Origin: JACNKV01 sp964388155
GTDB lineage: Bacteria; Fidelibacterota; Marinisomatia; Marinisomatales; JACNKV01
Reading direction: 5' to 3'
DNA: 64,000 nucleotides
NCBI GenBank assembly: GCA_964388155.1
Contig: CAYLYH010000001.1
Location: 62,001 to 126,000, forward strand
Shown: positions 9,011 to 18,370 of the stretch, one piece after another
Layout: every line of letters starts with the position of its first letter
Position numbering within the stretch: position 1 is the stretch's first letter
Made by a program: the position numbers and the translations under genes
Notes under the pieces: generated by a model
The model's database searches: none
What the model saw: the letters and a program-made list of their open reading frames with translations, nothing else
Told to the model about the DNA's origin: nothing

Positions 9011-11772
9011 CAATGAATCACAGCTATTTTAATAATTTTGGTCTCTGTTTTCTCCCCCGAATTTGCCGTTACATTTGCAAAATAGACACCGGATTCTACA
9101 TTGCTTACATTCCAAACAATTTCATTAGGCATCGCTTGTATTGCCGGATCAATATTAAAGGTATCTACATAATATCCAGCAAGGTCATAAATCTTAACTT
9201 CGATGGATTCAGCGAATTCAGTTTGAATTCGAAGAGTCACCAATCCATTACGTGCAGGATTTGGGTATGCATAGCATCTATCACTAACCAATAATTGGGT
9301 GTGGTCAGATTCGGTGACAGAATATTCTAAAGCTAACGTTCGCGATTGGTAAGGATTTCCATTCTGATGAGACCACTCATTCCCCATGGGGTCAGTCGCT
9401 TCATCAAATTTCCAAAGATTAAACGATGTTGCTAAGTAAGAATAATCATTCATATTTCCAAAATACTGAATTTCATCCGTCTGAGATTTTGCAATCTCGT
9501 ACAGTGTTTCGCCAAAATAATTTAATATGACGATCCGATCTCCATTCTTGGATTCAACAGCAATTTCAGGATGATTATCGCCTACGACATCGGCAGACAA
9601 TATTGGTGATTTATAAGAACCCTCTATAGTAAACCCATTCATTAATATTAGGTTTTTATCAAACGCATATAACTCACCTGAATCATCTATGGCTAAAATA
9701 TCCGGATTCCCATCTAAGTTGAGGTCGATGGCTGCAAGAGAAATGAATTGGATATCCATGTGTTCATTCAAGTGATAACCGGGTTTATAGACACCAATTC
9801 CACCATCATCATCAAGAATAGCTCTTAAAGAATCTGTAGCACTGAATAGAAATAATTCTTTTTGAAATCGAAGATAATCTTCAGAGTTAAATAATATTAA
9901 TTGTTCATGATTTGGATCATTTATTAACCATAAGTGTTCGGAATATGGATTTGATGATTTATCAAATAATAACGTTTCTAAGTCAATATCATACTCAAAA
10001 CCATAAATGGATGTATCACTTGTCGATGAAACATAAATTCTTGTTTGCCTATTAATGCGCGTGAATTTGGTTAAATATACTTGCCCTTCAAAACTAAATA
10101 TACCATCGTTTCCGATAAAGTACTTCCGATTCAAGACATCATCTTCCGGTGCCCACCAGAGAGAGTCTTTTCCGCCAATAATTTCTTTTGTTCCGTCATC
10201 GTTGATATCGCACACCATGCGGATGTACGCGGTAGAGTCAGAGAAACCGTCTACTAACAACGTATTCGATACCGTAAACGTCATTGTGTCATTTGGATTA
10301 CTGATGTTTTCGATTTGCATAAAGGACGATGAGCCGTCATTTGATTGCGTATTCGGGTAGGTGTAAGGACCAAAAACAGGTGCCCCTACCCCATTAATTG
10401 CTTCATACTCATGATTTCCCTTAAACCACATATCGCCAAAATAGCCACTTGATGGATCAGCAAACATATGAATTGACGGATATCCAATATCTTGCGCGCC
10501 GTCTGCTTCTTCTAAGTCAATTCCACGTCGGTTAATATCGGCGTTGATAGAATACCAATCCGGTGCAGAATTAATTACCGATTCATCTATATGCCAAATG
10601 AGTAATCCGGAAGCAGGAAGTCCCAAATCGTAATTTGGGATAGAGGTAATTACACCGTTTTCTTCAATATTAATATCCACAGAATCAAATAATATTTTAT
10701 AAAATGCCGGATAATCATCGGTGTCTTCCCAAATGGCAAACCGGGTTGAATCAATACTGACCCCGTCTTTGTGCCAATTATTTCTGTTTTCAATCAGAAA
10801 ATATTCATCCTGATTAATATTAACTTGGATAGGAGAATCATCGATATGTGTAGCCGGGAGTGAAAAATCTATTGTGGGAATAATAATTTCCGGTAACGTC
10901 CATCCTGCCCATTTTCGTGTCCAAACGTCCGGTGGTGCAGGGATAACACCTCTCCCATTATTTGAGCCTTGATCCATGAGCCCAAAGACGCCGATGCCGC
11001 TCTCCCCTGTTTCAGTATTCCATAACGGAGGTAATCCTGTTGCAAATCCGACCATCAACGCAAAGGTTCCCGTCAATCCAAATTGGTATTCACACGGATC
11101 TTCTGAAGACGAAAATATTGATTCAGTTTCAGGGAATAGTAAATGGTTTTGTGTCTCTGGTAAAATTATTCCGTGTTCGACACCATAGATAGGCGTTCCC
11201 AACATTTCACGGTCAACATAGGTTGAGGGGATATCTTCCGGTGTAGGGTCAAGCGTCGGGAGAGAAAAATCCTGTCCGATTCCTGCATGAAATACTACCA
11301 CTAAATCATATTCATCATACGGAATTGTATCTGCTACAGTAAGCGCGTCACGAAAAAGTTGGGTCAGCCGTTCTTCGTGGACTTCATCCGTTTCACCATA
11401 AGGATGATACCACGACATGATTTTTGGTAATGTATAAGTAGATTCAGGTGCGTCAGGATAGACCGTTGAAAATTGAATATCTATGCCAAATAGATTGCCG
11501 GATACCGTTCGATAATATGAGTCTACGGCGTTGAGTTGTGATACAAAATACGCCTGATTATGTGGCGGTTTATCTATGGTATATTTACCACAGGATGCTG
11601 TATCGGAGGTAAGAAGAAATGTACCATCTCCCGTTGTTCCGGGCGCGTCATCCACGGCAAATTCTACGCGGATTGCTGCGACCTTAAGAAACCCGGTTAA
11701 GCTGTCAGAAAATGCAGAAGTAACGAAAATGAACAGGATGAATATCCACGTCCTGCCCTGAGAGTGCAACAT
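9010..11772 (-). CDS. M6-like secreted protein with degenerate active site and C-terminal sorting domain
   Basis: 920 aa with a signal peptide. The core aligns with M6 (immune inhibitor A-like) peptidases: DLVVVFHAG near 160, GLPPLWNTETGESGIGVFGL at 246-265 and WTRKWAGWTLPE after it. At the position of HEFGH, however, it reads LMVGF (239-243), so no zinc site is visible. Later residues hold FG-GAP-like acidic repeats (INDDGTKEIIGGKD, DLNLDGNPDILAIDD). The C-terminus is a T9SS-type domain: YPNPARNGLVTLRI then VESGVYFANV. It is co-translated with the PD40 gene by a TGATG overlap. Probably a surface binding or structural protein rather than an enzyme. Confidence 0.8.
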   Translation of the reverse strand: MLHSQGRTWIFILFIFVTSAFSDSLTGFLKVAAIRVEFAVDDAPGTTGDGTFLLTSDTASCGKYTIDKPPHNQAYFVSQLNAVDSYYRTVSGNLFGIDIQFSTVYPDAPESTYTLPKIMSWYHPYGETDEVHEERLTQLFRDALTVADTIPYDEYDLVVVFHAGIGQDFSLPTLDPTPEDIPSTYVDREMLGTPIYGVEHGIILPETQNHLLFPETESIFSSSEDPCEYQFGLTGTFALMVGFATGLPPLWNTETGESGIGVFGLMDQGSNNGRGVIPAPPDVWTRKWAGWTLPEIIIPTIDFSLPATHIDDSPIQVNINQDEYFLIENRNNWHKDGVSIDSTRFAIWEDTDDYPAFYKILFDSVDINIEENGVITSIPNYDLGLPASGLLIWHIDESVINSAPDWYSINADINRRGIDLEEADGAQDIGYPSIHMFADPSSGYFGDMWFKGNHEYEAINGVGAPVFGPYTYPNTQSNDGSSSFMQIENISNPNDTMTFTVSNTLLVDGFSDSTAYIRMVCDINDDGTKEIIGGKDSLWWAPEDDVLNRKYFIGNDGIFSFEGQVYLTKFTRINRQTRIYVSSTSDTSIYGFEYDIDLETLLFDKSSNPYSEHLWLINDPNHEQLILFNSEDYLRFQKELFLFSATDSLRAILDDDGGIGVYKPGYHLNEHMDIQFISLAAIDLNLDGNPDILAIDDSGELYAFDKNLILMNGFTIEGSYKSPILSADVVGDNHPEIAVESKNGDRIVILNYFGETLYEIAKSQTDEIQYFGNMNDYSYLATSFNLWKFDEATDPMGNEWSHQNGNPYQSRTLALEYSVTESDHTQLLVSDRCYAYPNPARNGLVTLRIQTEFAESIEVKIYDLAGYYVDTFNIDPAIQAMPNEIVWNVSNVESGVYFANVTANSGEKTETKIIKIAVIH

Positions 11773-11790
11773 GAATGAGCGTGATAGGTG

Positions 11791-13149
11791 TTAAAATTGC
11801 CAGTTCAATGAGAAGCGCATGGTGTTCGTCAGTGGATGACCAACCTCACCGGATGTATACCCAAAATCAAAACCATATTCGCCAAAACGAAGTCCAACAC
11901 CGATAGTCGGATTAGCAATTTTTCCTGTTTTGTCGTAGTAAAACCCGGTACGCAGGGCAAAGTACTTTGAGTACCAATATTCAATTCCAAAATTATGAAT
12001 TAATTTATCCAGTTCATTTTTAATTGAGCGTTTATCGCCACTTCCAACTTCTATATCGCCGTAAGCATTATATCGCCCCCAGTCCGGGTCACCGGGCTCA
12101 ACATTATCTGTTCTAACCATTTCATTTTCGTCAGGTTTACCATCACCATCAGCGTCCATACTTACATCCCAATCCCACCCGCCAATCATGCCATCATTTT
12201 TTCCACCGTTTGGTGACAAATCCTGATCTCCACCCAACATCCAATCATCAACCCATGAGGTAAAAATGGCAAGATAGATCGGATCTGTATGCGCCATTTC
12301 TTTCGTGCCATCTTTATTATATTCACCATCCGGGTCTGAATGCCCCTCTTCGTCGTATCGTCCGACATAGCCATCGCCGTCCCAATCCATATCAGGATAG
12401 GAAGCAACCAGCATTTTATTCACATCATACACAAGATTTAATCGGTTATATTCTGAGTCAATCAGGTGGTAGTTAAAACCGAGCGTAAGGTTTGTGGGCT
12501 GGGGGTCTGCTTGAGCGGGATCAATAAACGCCACTTTTGGACCAATATTCGTTACCGTTGCGGCAACGTCTAATCGTGAGAGTAAAAATTCTTTGTGCAG
12601 GTAACCAAGATCAAATCCGAAATCAATGGAGGTCCCTTTCCCCTCTTCAGCTCCTGCTCCAAACTCTGTGAGGTGTTGGTAAGATATTTTGGCGTTGAGT
12701 CCGAAAGCTGAGTTCGATGACAGCATAGCACCATAAGAAATCGTTGATGCCATCATAAAACTGGTAAAGACTCCCTGATAGTCATCAGGATGATCTCCCA
12801 TCCTAATTTGCTCACCAAGATTTAAATAAATGATATGACCTCCCAAAGTCCCAAGATGCTGAACATGACGACGAAATGCTAAAAAATCATAGTAAAGGTC
12901 GTCCGCCAAATTCGGTAACCAGTTGACGTGCATCATGGCAATTTCGGTTCCTTTTAGAAAACCAAGTCCTGCCGGATTCCAGTAACTTGCATATGCGTCA
13001 TCAGCGATTGCGATTTGAGCTTCGCCCATGCCTCCGGCACGTGCTCCCGGAGAGATAAGCAGGAAAATAGCACCGGCTTCACTTTGCGCGAAACCATGAC
13101 CGGTGATGGTCAGTGTGATGAGAAATGCAGTTGTGATAAAACGCTTCAT
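11791..13149 (-). CDS. PorV/PorQ-family outer membrane protein with Asp-rich insert
   Basis: 452 aa with a signal peptide. The N-terminal signature (SPGARAGGMGEAQIAIADD then YWNPAGL, residues about 34-62) is that of the PorV/PorQ family. These are FadL-like barrels that carry T9SS cargo at the cell surface. The C-terminus is a beta strand ending in F. Unusually, residues about 253-372 form an acidic insert with calcium-loop-like motifs (DMDWDGDGYVG, DADGDGKPDENE). It is first in the operon, with the M6-like T9SS cargo directly behind it, which supports the PorV role. GGAG Shine-Dalgarno in front. Confidence 0.8.
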   Translation of the reverse strand: MKRFITTAFLITLTITGHGFAQSEAGAIFLLISPGARAGGMGEAQIAIADDAYASYWNPAGLGFLKGTEIAMMHVNWLPNLADDLYYDFLAFRRHVQHLGTLGGHIIYLNLGEQIRMGDHPDDYQGVFTSFMMASTISYGAMLSSNSAFGLNAKISYQHLTEFGAGAEEGKGTSIDFGFDLGYLHKEFLLSRLDVAATVTNIGPKVAFIDPAQADPQPTNLTLGFNYHLIDSEYNRLNLVYDVNKMLVASYPDMDWDGDGYVGRYDEEGHSDPDGEYNKDGTKEMAHTDPIYLAIFTSWVDDWMLGGDQDLSPNGGKNDGMIGGWDWDVSMDADGDGKPDENEMVRTDNVEPGDPDWGRYNAYGDIEVGSGDKRSIKNELDKLIHNFGIEYWYSKYFALRTGFYYDKTGKIANPTIGVGLRFGEYGFDFGYTSGEVGHPLTNTMRFSLNWQF

Positions 13150-13328
13150 ATTAGAGACTCCTAAGTTTTTGAATGAAGTTTTGGGACATCGTCCCTTTTT
13201 TGTAAGAATGTATTAGCGTTTAGTGATGCATTTTCTCCTGATAACGGGAGCGAATATATCCTGTGTTACGCTCGTTAGTCAAGGATTGTTTCTTACAAAT
13301 TTGCCGACGTGATATCTTCCTTATAATT
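13150..13328. other. intergenic region upstream of the porV-like gene
   Basis: Non-coding stretch of 179 bp holding the promoter above and a GGGAC-ATC-GTCCC hairpin (13183-13195). On the plus strand the hairpin is followed by six or more T (13196-13201), giving a terminator shape pointing against the neighbouring genes. Confidence 0.4.
13246..13282 (-). promoter_or_regulatory. putative promoter of the porV-like operon
   Basis: Minus strand TTGACT (13277-13282), an 18-nt spacer and TATATT (13253-13258). The transcription start would be near 13246, leaving a leader of about 97 nt with a normal Shine-Dalgarno before the ATG at 13149. The leader holds a GGGAC-N3-GTCCC hairpin. It is the best-matched promoter in the window. 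Confidence 0.5.
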
Positions 13329-15131
13329 TTAGTTTAGCAGGAAAAGGGATAAAAACGGAACATATGTAATAACTAAAACAGCAACCAGCCGGATGAAAAA
13401 GAACGGTAATGTAGATTTGTATATCGTGGGCATATCACAATTGAAGCGATAAGCGGACAAAAAGAGATTCATTCCAACGGGAGGAGTAAAGAAACCCAGC
13501 TCAAGATTTGCAATAAAAATCACTGCAAGATGTATTGGGTTTATTCCAAAATGCGCTCCAATGGGTGCAATTAAGGGTGCAATGACAATCATGGCGGAGA
13601 AGATATCCATAAAACAGCCCACGACAAGGAGGAACACATTTAACATCAATAAAAAGGCGAGTTTTGATGTAATTGCTGTCTTTACCCATGTAAGTATCAT
13701 TGCCGGAACTTGTGCATCTACAAAATAACTCGTCAGCCCCATGGCGACTCCTAGGATGATAAGCACCCCTCCTACCAACGTTGCACACTCCACAATAATA
13801 CTCGGTAACTTCTTCAAAGATAAATCTTTATAAACAAAAACCTCTATAAATAGAATATAAACTACGGAGATGGCAGCAGTTTCCACTAACGTTGTAAAAC
13901 CGGCAAATACTCCTGTTAAAATAATAATTGGGATTATTATTTCCCATTTGGTTTCAACAATAGATTTAAGAACATTATTTATGTTAAACGGTGGTCGTTT
14001 GATTTTTTGAATTCTTCCCTGAAAGATAGACCAACCTGACATCAGGATAATCAAAAATATACCGGGAATAAGTCCGGCTATAAATACACTTTTTACACTA
14101 ATTCCCGCGGTCACACTATAAATAATTGCCGGTAAACTTGGCGGAAAAAGTAGTCCTATCGATCCGGCGACGGTAATGAGTCCAAGTGTAAACTGATCAG
14201 AATATCCTTCTTTTTTCAAGAGTGGATAAAGCAGTCCGCCCAGCGCAAGAATGGTAACACCAGAGCCCCCGGTTAATGCAGTAAAGAATCCGCAAAGAAG
14301 AACCACGACCACCGGAGTACCTCCCGGTATCCAGCCAAATAATGCACTAAACAAACGAAACATGCGTTCGGATGCCTTACTCTCTGCCAACAAATATCCC
14401 GCAAGCGTAAATAATGGAATAGTGGGTAAAGTAGGAGAAACAACGATGCGGTATGTTTCGGCCGGGATAGACGCGATGGGTGTAGAATCCATCCAAAATA
14501 ATAAAGCAGCAATTCCACCTAGCCCAACAAAGATAGGCGCACCAAATACCAATGAAAGTAATAGAATCAACATACCAAGCCAAACAAACCACGATTGCTC
14601 AACAAATGCATCGGTAATCGATAACATAAACCATATCAGAGATACCATCAAGATAGATCCGATATAGAAGCGATCTTTTCCGCTATTTTTTAGGAAATGA
14701 AACGCGATCAGGGCAAACCCAATGGGAATAATCAATTGAGCAAACCAACGTGGTATATTGGGCGCGATATCCACCGGATAAAGAAATTCCCATTTAATAA
14801 AGTGGATACTTCCCCACATCAATGAAATAATGACAATAAAGGAAACAGTTTTTGCCATCCACCGACCAAAATGAATTTCATTTTCAGAATTGAAAAGCGG
14901 TTTTACAGACAACGATAATAATTTATTCTGCTGTGCGGCTAATACTGCACCTATAAAGCCAATCCACAGTGTTAAATGCTGTACTAAAACAGGTGCTGCC
15001 GGAATACCACGGATATTCAGCCAACGAGACACAGTTTCTATCACCGGGATGAAAATCATTGCAAAAAATACTGCAAGAGCAAGGATATCTTCACCCAACC
15101 TCAAACGATCCATTATTGGACGTGGCTTCAT
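13329..15131 (-). CDS. dctM: TRAP transporter fused small and large permease (DctQM)
   Basis: 600 aa. Residues about 1-170 form a four-TM DctQ-like domain (LTLWIGFIGAVLAAQQ). Residues about 180-600 are the DctM domain with roughly 12 TM segments (GGSGVTILALGGLLYPLLKK; LPAIIYSVTAGISVKSVFIA; ELGFFTPPVGMNLFLSAYRF). Together with the periplasmic receptor it imports an organic acid or similar solute using a Na+ gradient. The ATG overlaps the dctP stop by 4 nt. Fused QM forms are known. The substrate cannot be read from sequence. Confidence 0.93.
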   Translation of the reverse strand: MKPRPIMDRLRLGEDILALAVFFAMIFIPVIETVSRWLNIRGIPAAPVLVQHLTLWIGFIGAVLAAQQNKLLSLSVKPLFNSENEIHFGRWMAKTVSFIVIISLMWGSIHFIKWEFLYPVDIAPNIPRWFAQLIIPIGFALIAFHFLKNSGKDRFYIGSILMVSLIWFMLSITDAFVEQSWFVWLGMLILLLSLVFGAPIFVGLGGIAALLFWMDSTPIASIPAETYRIVVSPTLPTIPLFTLAGYLLAESKASERMFRLFSALFGWIPGGTPVVVVLLCGFFTALTGGSGVTILALGGLLYPLLKKEGYSDQFTLGLITVAGSIGLLFPPSLPAIIYSVTAGISVKSVFIAGLIPGIFLIILMSGWSIFQGRIQKIKRPPFNINNVLKSIVETKWEIIIPIIILTGVFAGFTTLVETAAISVVYILFIEVFVYKDLSLKKLPSIIVECATLVGGVLIILGVAMGLTSYFVDAQVPAMILTWVKTAITSKLAFLLMLNVFLLVVGCFMDIFSAMIVIAPLIAPIGAHFGINPIHLAVIFIANLELGFFTPPVGMNLFLSAYRFNCDMPTIYKSTLPFFFIRLVAVLVITYVPFLSLFLLN

Positions 15132-16156
15132 CTGGGTTTGCTTTTCATTTTTGGCATGTTTATTCTTTCCTCTTTTAATTTCATCATTTTATCAAATATT
15201 TCTTCGGGAACATACGCACCGCGAATGAAGGGATACCATGTTTGAATAAATTGTTTCCACTGTTCTTTTTCATCATTTGTCGGTGTGTGAATAACCAACC
15301 CGTGCTTTTTCATAACGTCTATGGCTTCTTGGTCATCGTACCGATTATTTTCTTGATGAACTTGAGCCGTTTCTTGTGCAATCTTCATAATGATTTTTTG
15401 ATCAGAGGGTTTAATTTTATACCAAGTGCGTAAATCTATTACAACTGCTGCTGATAAGACACCCCAATTGATATCCAACATATGATTTGCAACCCCAAAC
15501 CATTGAGAGGATAAAGAAAACAGCGGTGTTGTCGCAATTGCATCGACTAACCCTGTTTGCAAGCCGGTCAATACATCGGTTGTCGCCAGCGGTACCGGAC
15601 TAAATCCGCCTTTTTTCCACAGTTCTGCGGATTTATAATCGCCCGCCCATGTAAATATTTTGGTTTTTTTCAAATCTTCAGGCAAACGTACCGGATGTTT
15701 TGTAAACCAATGTGCCCAGCCGACGTCTGCCCAAAAAAGGAGTTTAAACCCGGCAGCTTCAATCCCGGCGACTAAATCATCAGATATTCGTTCCCGATAC
15801 CAATCGACATCATCATAGTCTTCCATTAAGAGTGGGATATAAAAAGCCTGAACGTTCTGATTTAATTCAGACAGTCCTTCGAGACTAATGGCGGCTCCCT
15901 GAATTTGACCGATACGCATTTTTCGTATCATGTCCCGTTCGTCACCCACAACGCCACCCGGATAAATTCTCAGAACGACTGCACCATCTGTTGCTTTTTT
16001 CCATTGTTGCCCCATCTCAAACATCATGCCGTGCCACTTTGTTCCTTCGGGAGCAAGCGTTGCTATCTTGATAACGGTTTTACCGTTTATGGATGAAAAG
16101 ATAATTATCATAACCATGACAATTATCCGGTGGTAATATTTAAAATTGTGTTTCAT
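15128..16156 (-). CDS. dctP: TRAP transporter substrate-binding protein DctP
   Basis: 342 aa with a signal peptide. The family start is seen in IKIATLAPEGTKWHGMMFEM-type sequence after cleavage. Also visible are GGVVGDERDMIRKMRIGQIQ and the mid-protein TTDVLTGLQTGLVDAIATTP, which lines the ligand site. It delivers solute to the DctQM permease. The operon order tatT-dctP-dctQM is that of TPR-associated TRAP (TPAT) systems. AAAGGA Shine-Dalgarno before the ATG. Confidence 0.93.
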   Translation of the reverse strand: MKHNFKYYHRIIVMVMIIIFSSINGKTVIKIATLAPEGTKWHGMMFEMGQQWKKATDGAVVLRIYPGGVVGDERDMIRKMRIGQIQGAAISLEGLSELNQNVQAFYIPLLMEDYDDVDWYRERISDDLVAGIEAAGFKLLFWADVGWAHWFTKHPVRLPEDLKKTKIFTWAGDYKSAELWKKGGFSPVPLATTDVLTGLQTGLVDAIATTPLFSLSSQWFGVANHMLDINWGVLSAAVVIDLRTWYKIKPSDQKIIMKIAQETAQVHQENNRYDDQEAIDVMKKHGLVIHTPTNDEKEQWKQFIQTWYPFIRGAYVPEEIFDKMMKLKEERINMPKMKSKPR

Positions 16157-16164
16157 ATTTTCCT

Positions 16165-17079
16165 TTAGTAAAATAATTCATCTGTTTGTGTTAATAACCA
16201 TTCTGCCCTGGATTGTGCAATAATATTACTGAAATATAATTCCGGATTATCATTTGCTTGCAAGGATAATGCTTTATTTAATAAGGATTTAAATTCAGAC
16301 CGATTTTGCGTTAAAACGGAAATCTTTTCAGCGTAAGTTACGTACAACGAACAATCCAAACCGTTAGAAGCAGTGATCGCTTTTTCATAGTAAGCCATCG
16401 CACGTTTTTCAGTGGTCGCATTTTTATCCGGACGACTCATCAAGTATGAAAACATCGCTGAAGACAACGCCCCATAATTCCAACCAGGAGATATTTCGAT
16501 AGCATGCTCCAATAACCATCCAATGTCCGGCAGTTGAATTAGGTCTGTTGGGTTCGCTCTGCCAGCTGATATCTTACCGCCAATTGCTGCTGCCGTCCAA
16601 TAGACAATTGGGACATCTTCTGTTTGCAATATATGTTGAGTTGATTTTGTCTTCATCCATTTTGGGAAATCCGGATGTCGAATACTGAGCGCATGAATAC
16701 CGTATTTTTCGGCACGTGTAAAATATGTATACGATTCATCATATAAGGAAATTGCTGTTTGATATGATTCAGATTTCAATCGATCTGCTTTTTCTAAAAG
16801 AAATCCGTATGCATATTGTGTATTGAGCTTCGTTGCAGTGATTATCAGCTCCAAATTATTCGGATTCTTTTCAATTAATTTTTCTAAATGATCTATCTTA
16901 TACCGAAAATAGGAGGACGTAAGATTTGGTTGATGTTTCAGATAATAGACTGGCGCACATGCATTCGCGAACAAAATAAAAAGAATGAATAGTAAATAAA
17001 AACGGCTGGAGGTACACAAATCCCCAGCCATTTGTTCAAAAAGCAGATTGGTTTTTCGATTAGGAGTCAAGTTCCTCAT
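16165..17079 (-). CDS. TRAP transporter TatT-type TPR lipoprotein
   Basis: 304 aa. It contains a lipoprotein signal (hydrophobic FYLLFILFILFANAC) followed by TPR-like helices: LIEKNPNNLELIITATKLN, YTYFTRAEKYGIHALSIRHP, MAYYEKAITASNGLD. This matches the TatT family, a periplasmic partner of TRAP receptors known from Treponema pallidum. The first ATG (17079) overlaps the end of glyA by 20 nt. An internal ATG at 17031 would give a more compact signal peptide; neither has a clear Shine-Dalgarno. Next genes in the operon are dctP and dctQM. Confidence 0.8.
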   Translation of the reverse strand: MRNLTPNRKTNLLFEQMAGDLCTSSRFYLLFILFILFANACAPVYYLKHQPNLTSSYFRYKIDHLEKLIEKNPNNLELIITATKLNTQYAYGFLLEKADRLKSESYQTAISLYDESYTYFTRAEKYGIHALSIRHPDFPKWMKTKSTQHILQTEDVPIVYWTAAAIGGKISAGRANPTDLIQLPDIGWLLEHAIEISPGWNYGALSSAMFSYLMSRPDKNATTEKRAMAYYEKAITASNGLDCSLYVTYAEKISVLTQNRSEFKSLLNKALSLQANDNPELYFSNIIAQSRAEWLLTQTDELFY

Positions 17080-18358
17080 AGAGCGGAAAAGATTTGCAAA
17101 TTTGATGCACGTGTTCTTTTATGGAATCCGTCAGCGTTTCATTTTCAGGGTCCAGAATAACTTGGTCAATGAGGTTTGCAATAAGCTTCATCTCTTCTTT
17201 TCCCATTCCACGAGTCGTAATTGCCGGAGTACCAATTCGTATTCCACTTGTGATAAACGGGCTTTTTTGATCAAAGGGAACCATGTTTTTATTCACAGTA
17301 ATTCCGGCACGTTCTAACGCATTTTCAGCTTTTTTTCCGGTAATTCCCTTGTTGGTTAAATCAATGAGCATCACATGGGTATCAGTCCCTCCGGAGACTA
17401 ACGCATAATCTTTTTTCAGGAATTCTTCTGCCATCGTTTTGGCATTTTCTACCACGTGTTCAGTATAATCTCTAAACTCGGAGGTTAGTGCTTCACCAAA
17501 TGCAACTGCTTTTGCCGCAATGATGTGCATTAAAGGTCCACCTTGAATTCCGGGCATGACTGTAGAATCAATGAGTTCCGAAATATTTTTTACCCGTCCA
17601 GATTTTGGCGCAACCTTTCCCCAAGGATTTTCTCTGTCTTTTCCCATCAGAATCATTCCACCCCGAGGACCTCGAAGCGTTTTGTGTGTCGTGGTTGTTA
17701 CGATATCGCAAAATGGCATTGGGGAAGGATGCAATCCGGTGGCAACTAAGCCGGAAGGATGCGCAATATCTGCCATAAGAAACGCCCCGACTTCATCTGC
17801 AACTTCGCGAAATTGCTCAAACTCGATAAACCGCGGATAAGCACTCCCACCACAAATGATAAGTTTGGGTTTGTGTTTTCGTGCTAAAGATAGTACTTCA
17901 TCAAAATCGACTCGCCCCGTTTTCGGATGTACATGATAAGAAACAAAATTGTACAGTTTTCCTGAGAAATTCACGGGACTGCCATGCGTCAAATGTCCGC
18001 CATGCGCAAGATCGAGCCCCATCACGGTATCGCCCACATCCACAAATGTCATTAATGCTGCCATATTGGCTTGTGATCCGGAGTGAGGCTGTACATTTGC
18101 ATACTCAGCAGAAAAAAGTATTTTCGCCCGGTCTCTGGCGATATTTTCTGCCTCATCCACGGCTTCACAACCGCCATAATATCGTTTTCCGGGATACCCT
18201 TCTGCGTATTTGTTCGTCATGACGCCACCGGCCATTTCCAATACGGAAAGACTGGTGAAATTTTCCGACGCAATTAATTCCAACGTAGTTTGTTCCCGCC
18301 GGGACTCTTTTTGCAATATCTCAAATAATTCGGAATCTGTCTTCTTCAAAAAGAACAT
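17060..18358 (-). CDS. glyA: serine hydroxymethyltransferase
   Basis: 432-aa PLP enzyme interconverting serine and glycine with tetrahydrofolate. Visible motifs are ELIASENFTSLSVLEMAGG at the N-terminus, YAEGYPGKRYYGGCEAVD, NVQPHSGSQANMAAL and the PLP-lysine box VTTTTHKTLRGPRGGMIL. Full bacterial length. Shine-Dalgarno AAAGGAAACGATTC before the ATG. It lies between a TPR lipoprotein and tatT in a long minus-strand operon. No riboswitch is visible. Confidence 0.97.
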   Translation of the reverse strand: MFFLKKTDSELFEILQKESRREQTTLELIASENFTSLSVLEMAGGVMTNKYAEGYPGKRYYGGCEAVDEAENIARDRAKILFSAEYANVQPHSGSQANMAALMTFVDVGDTVMGLDLAHGGHLTHGSPVNFSGKLYNFVSYHVHPKTGRVDFDEVLSLARKHKPKLIICGGSAYPRFIEFEQFREVADEVGAFLMADIAHPSGLVATGLHPSPMPFCDIVTTTTHKTLRGPRGGMILMGKDRENPWGKVAPKSGRVKNISELIDSTVMPGIQGGPLMHIIAAKAVAFGEALTSEFRDYTEHVVENAKTMAEEFLKKDYALVSGGTDTHVMLIDLTNKGITGKKAENALERAGITVNKNMVPFDQKSPFITSGIRIGTPAITTRGMGKEEMKLIANLIDQVILDPENETLTDSIKEHVHQICKSFPLYEELDS

Positions 18359-18370
18359 GAATCGTTTCCT

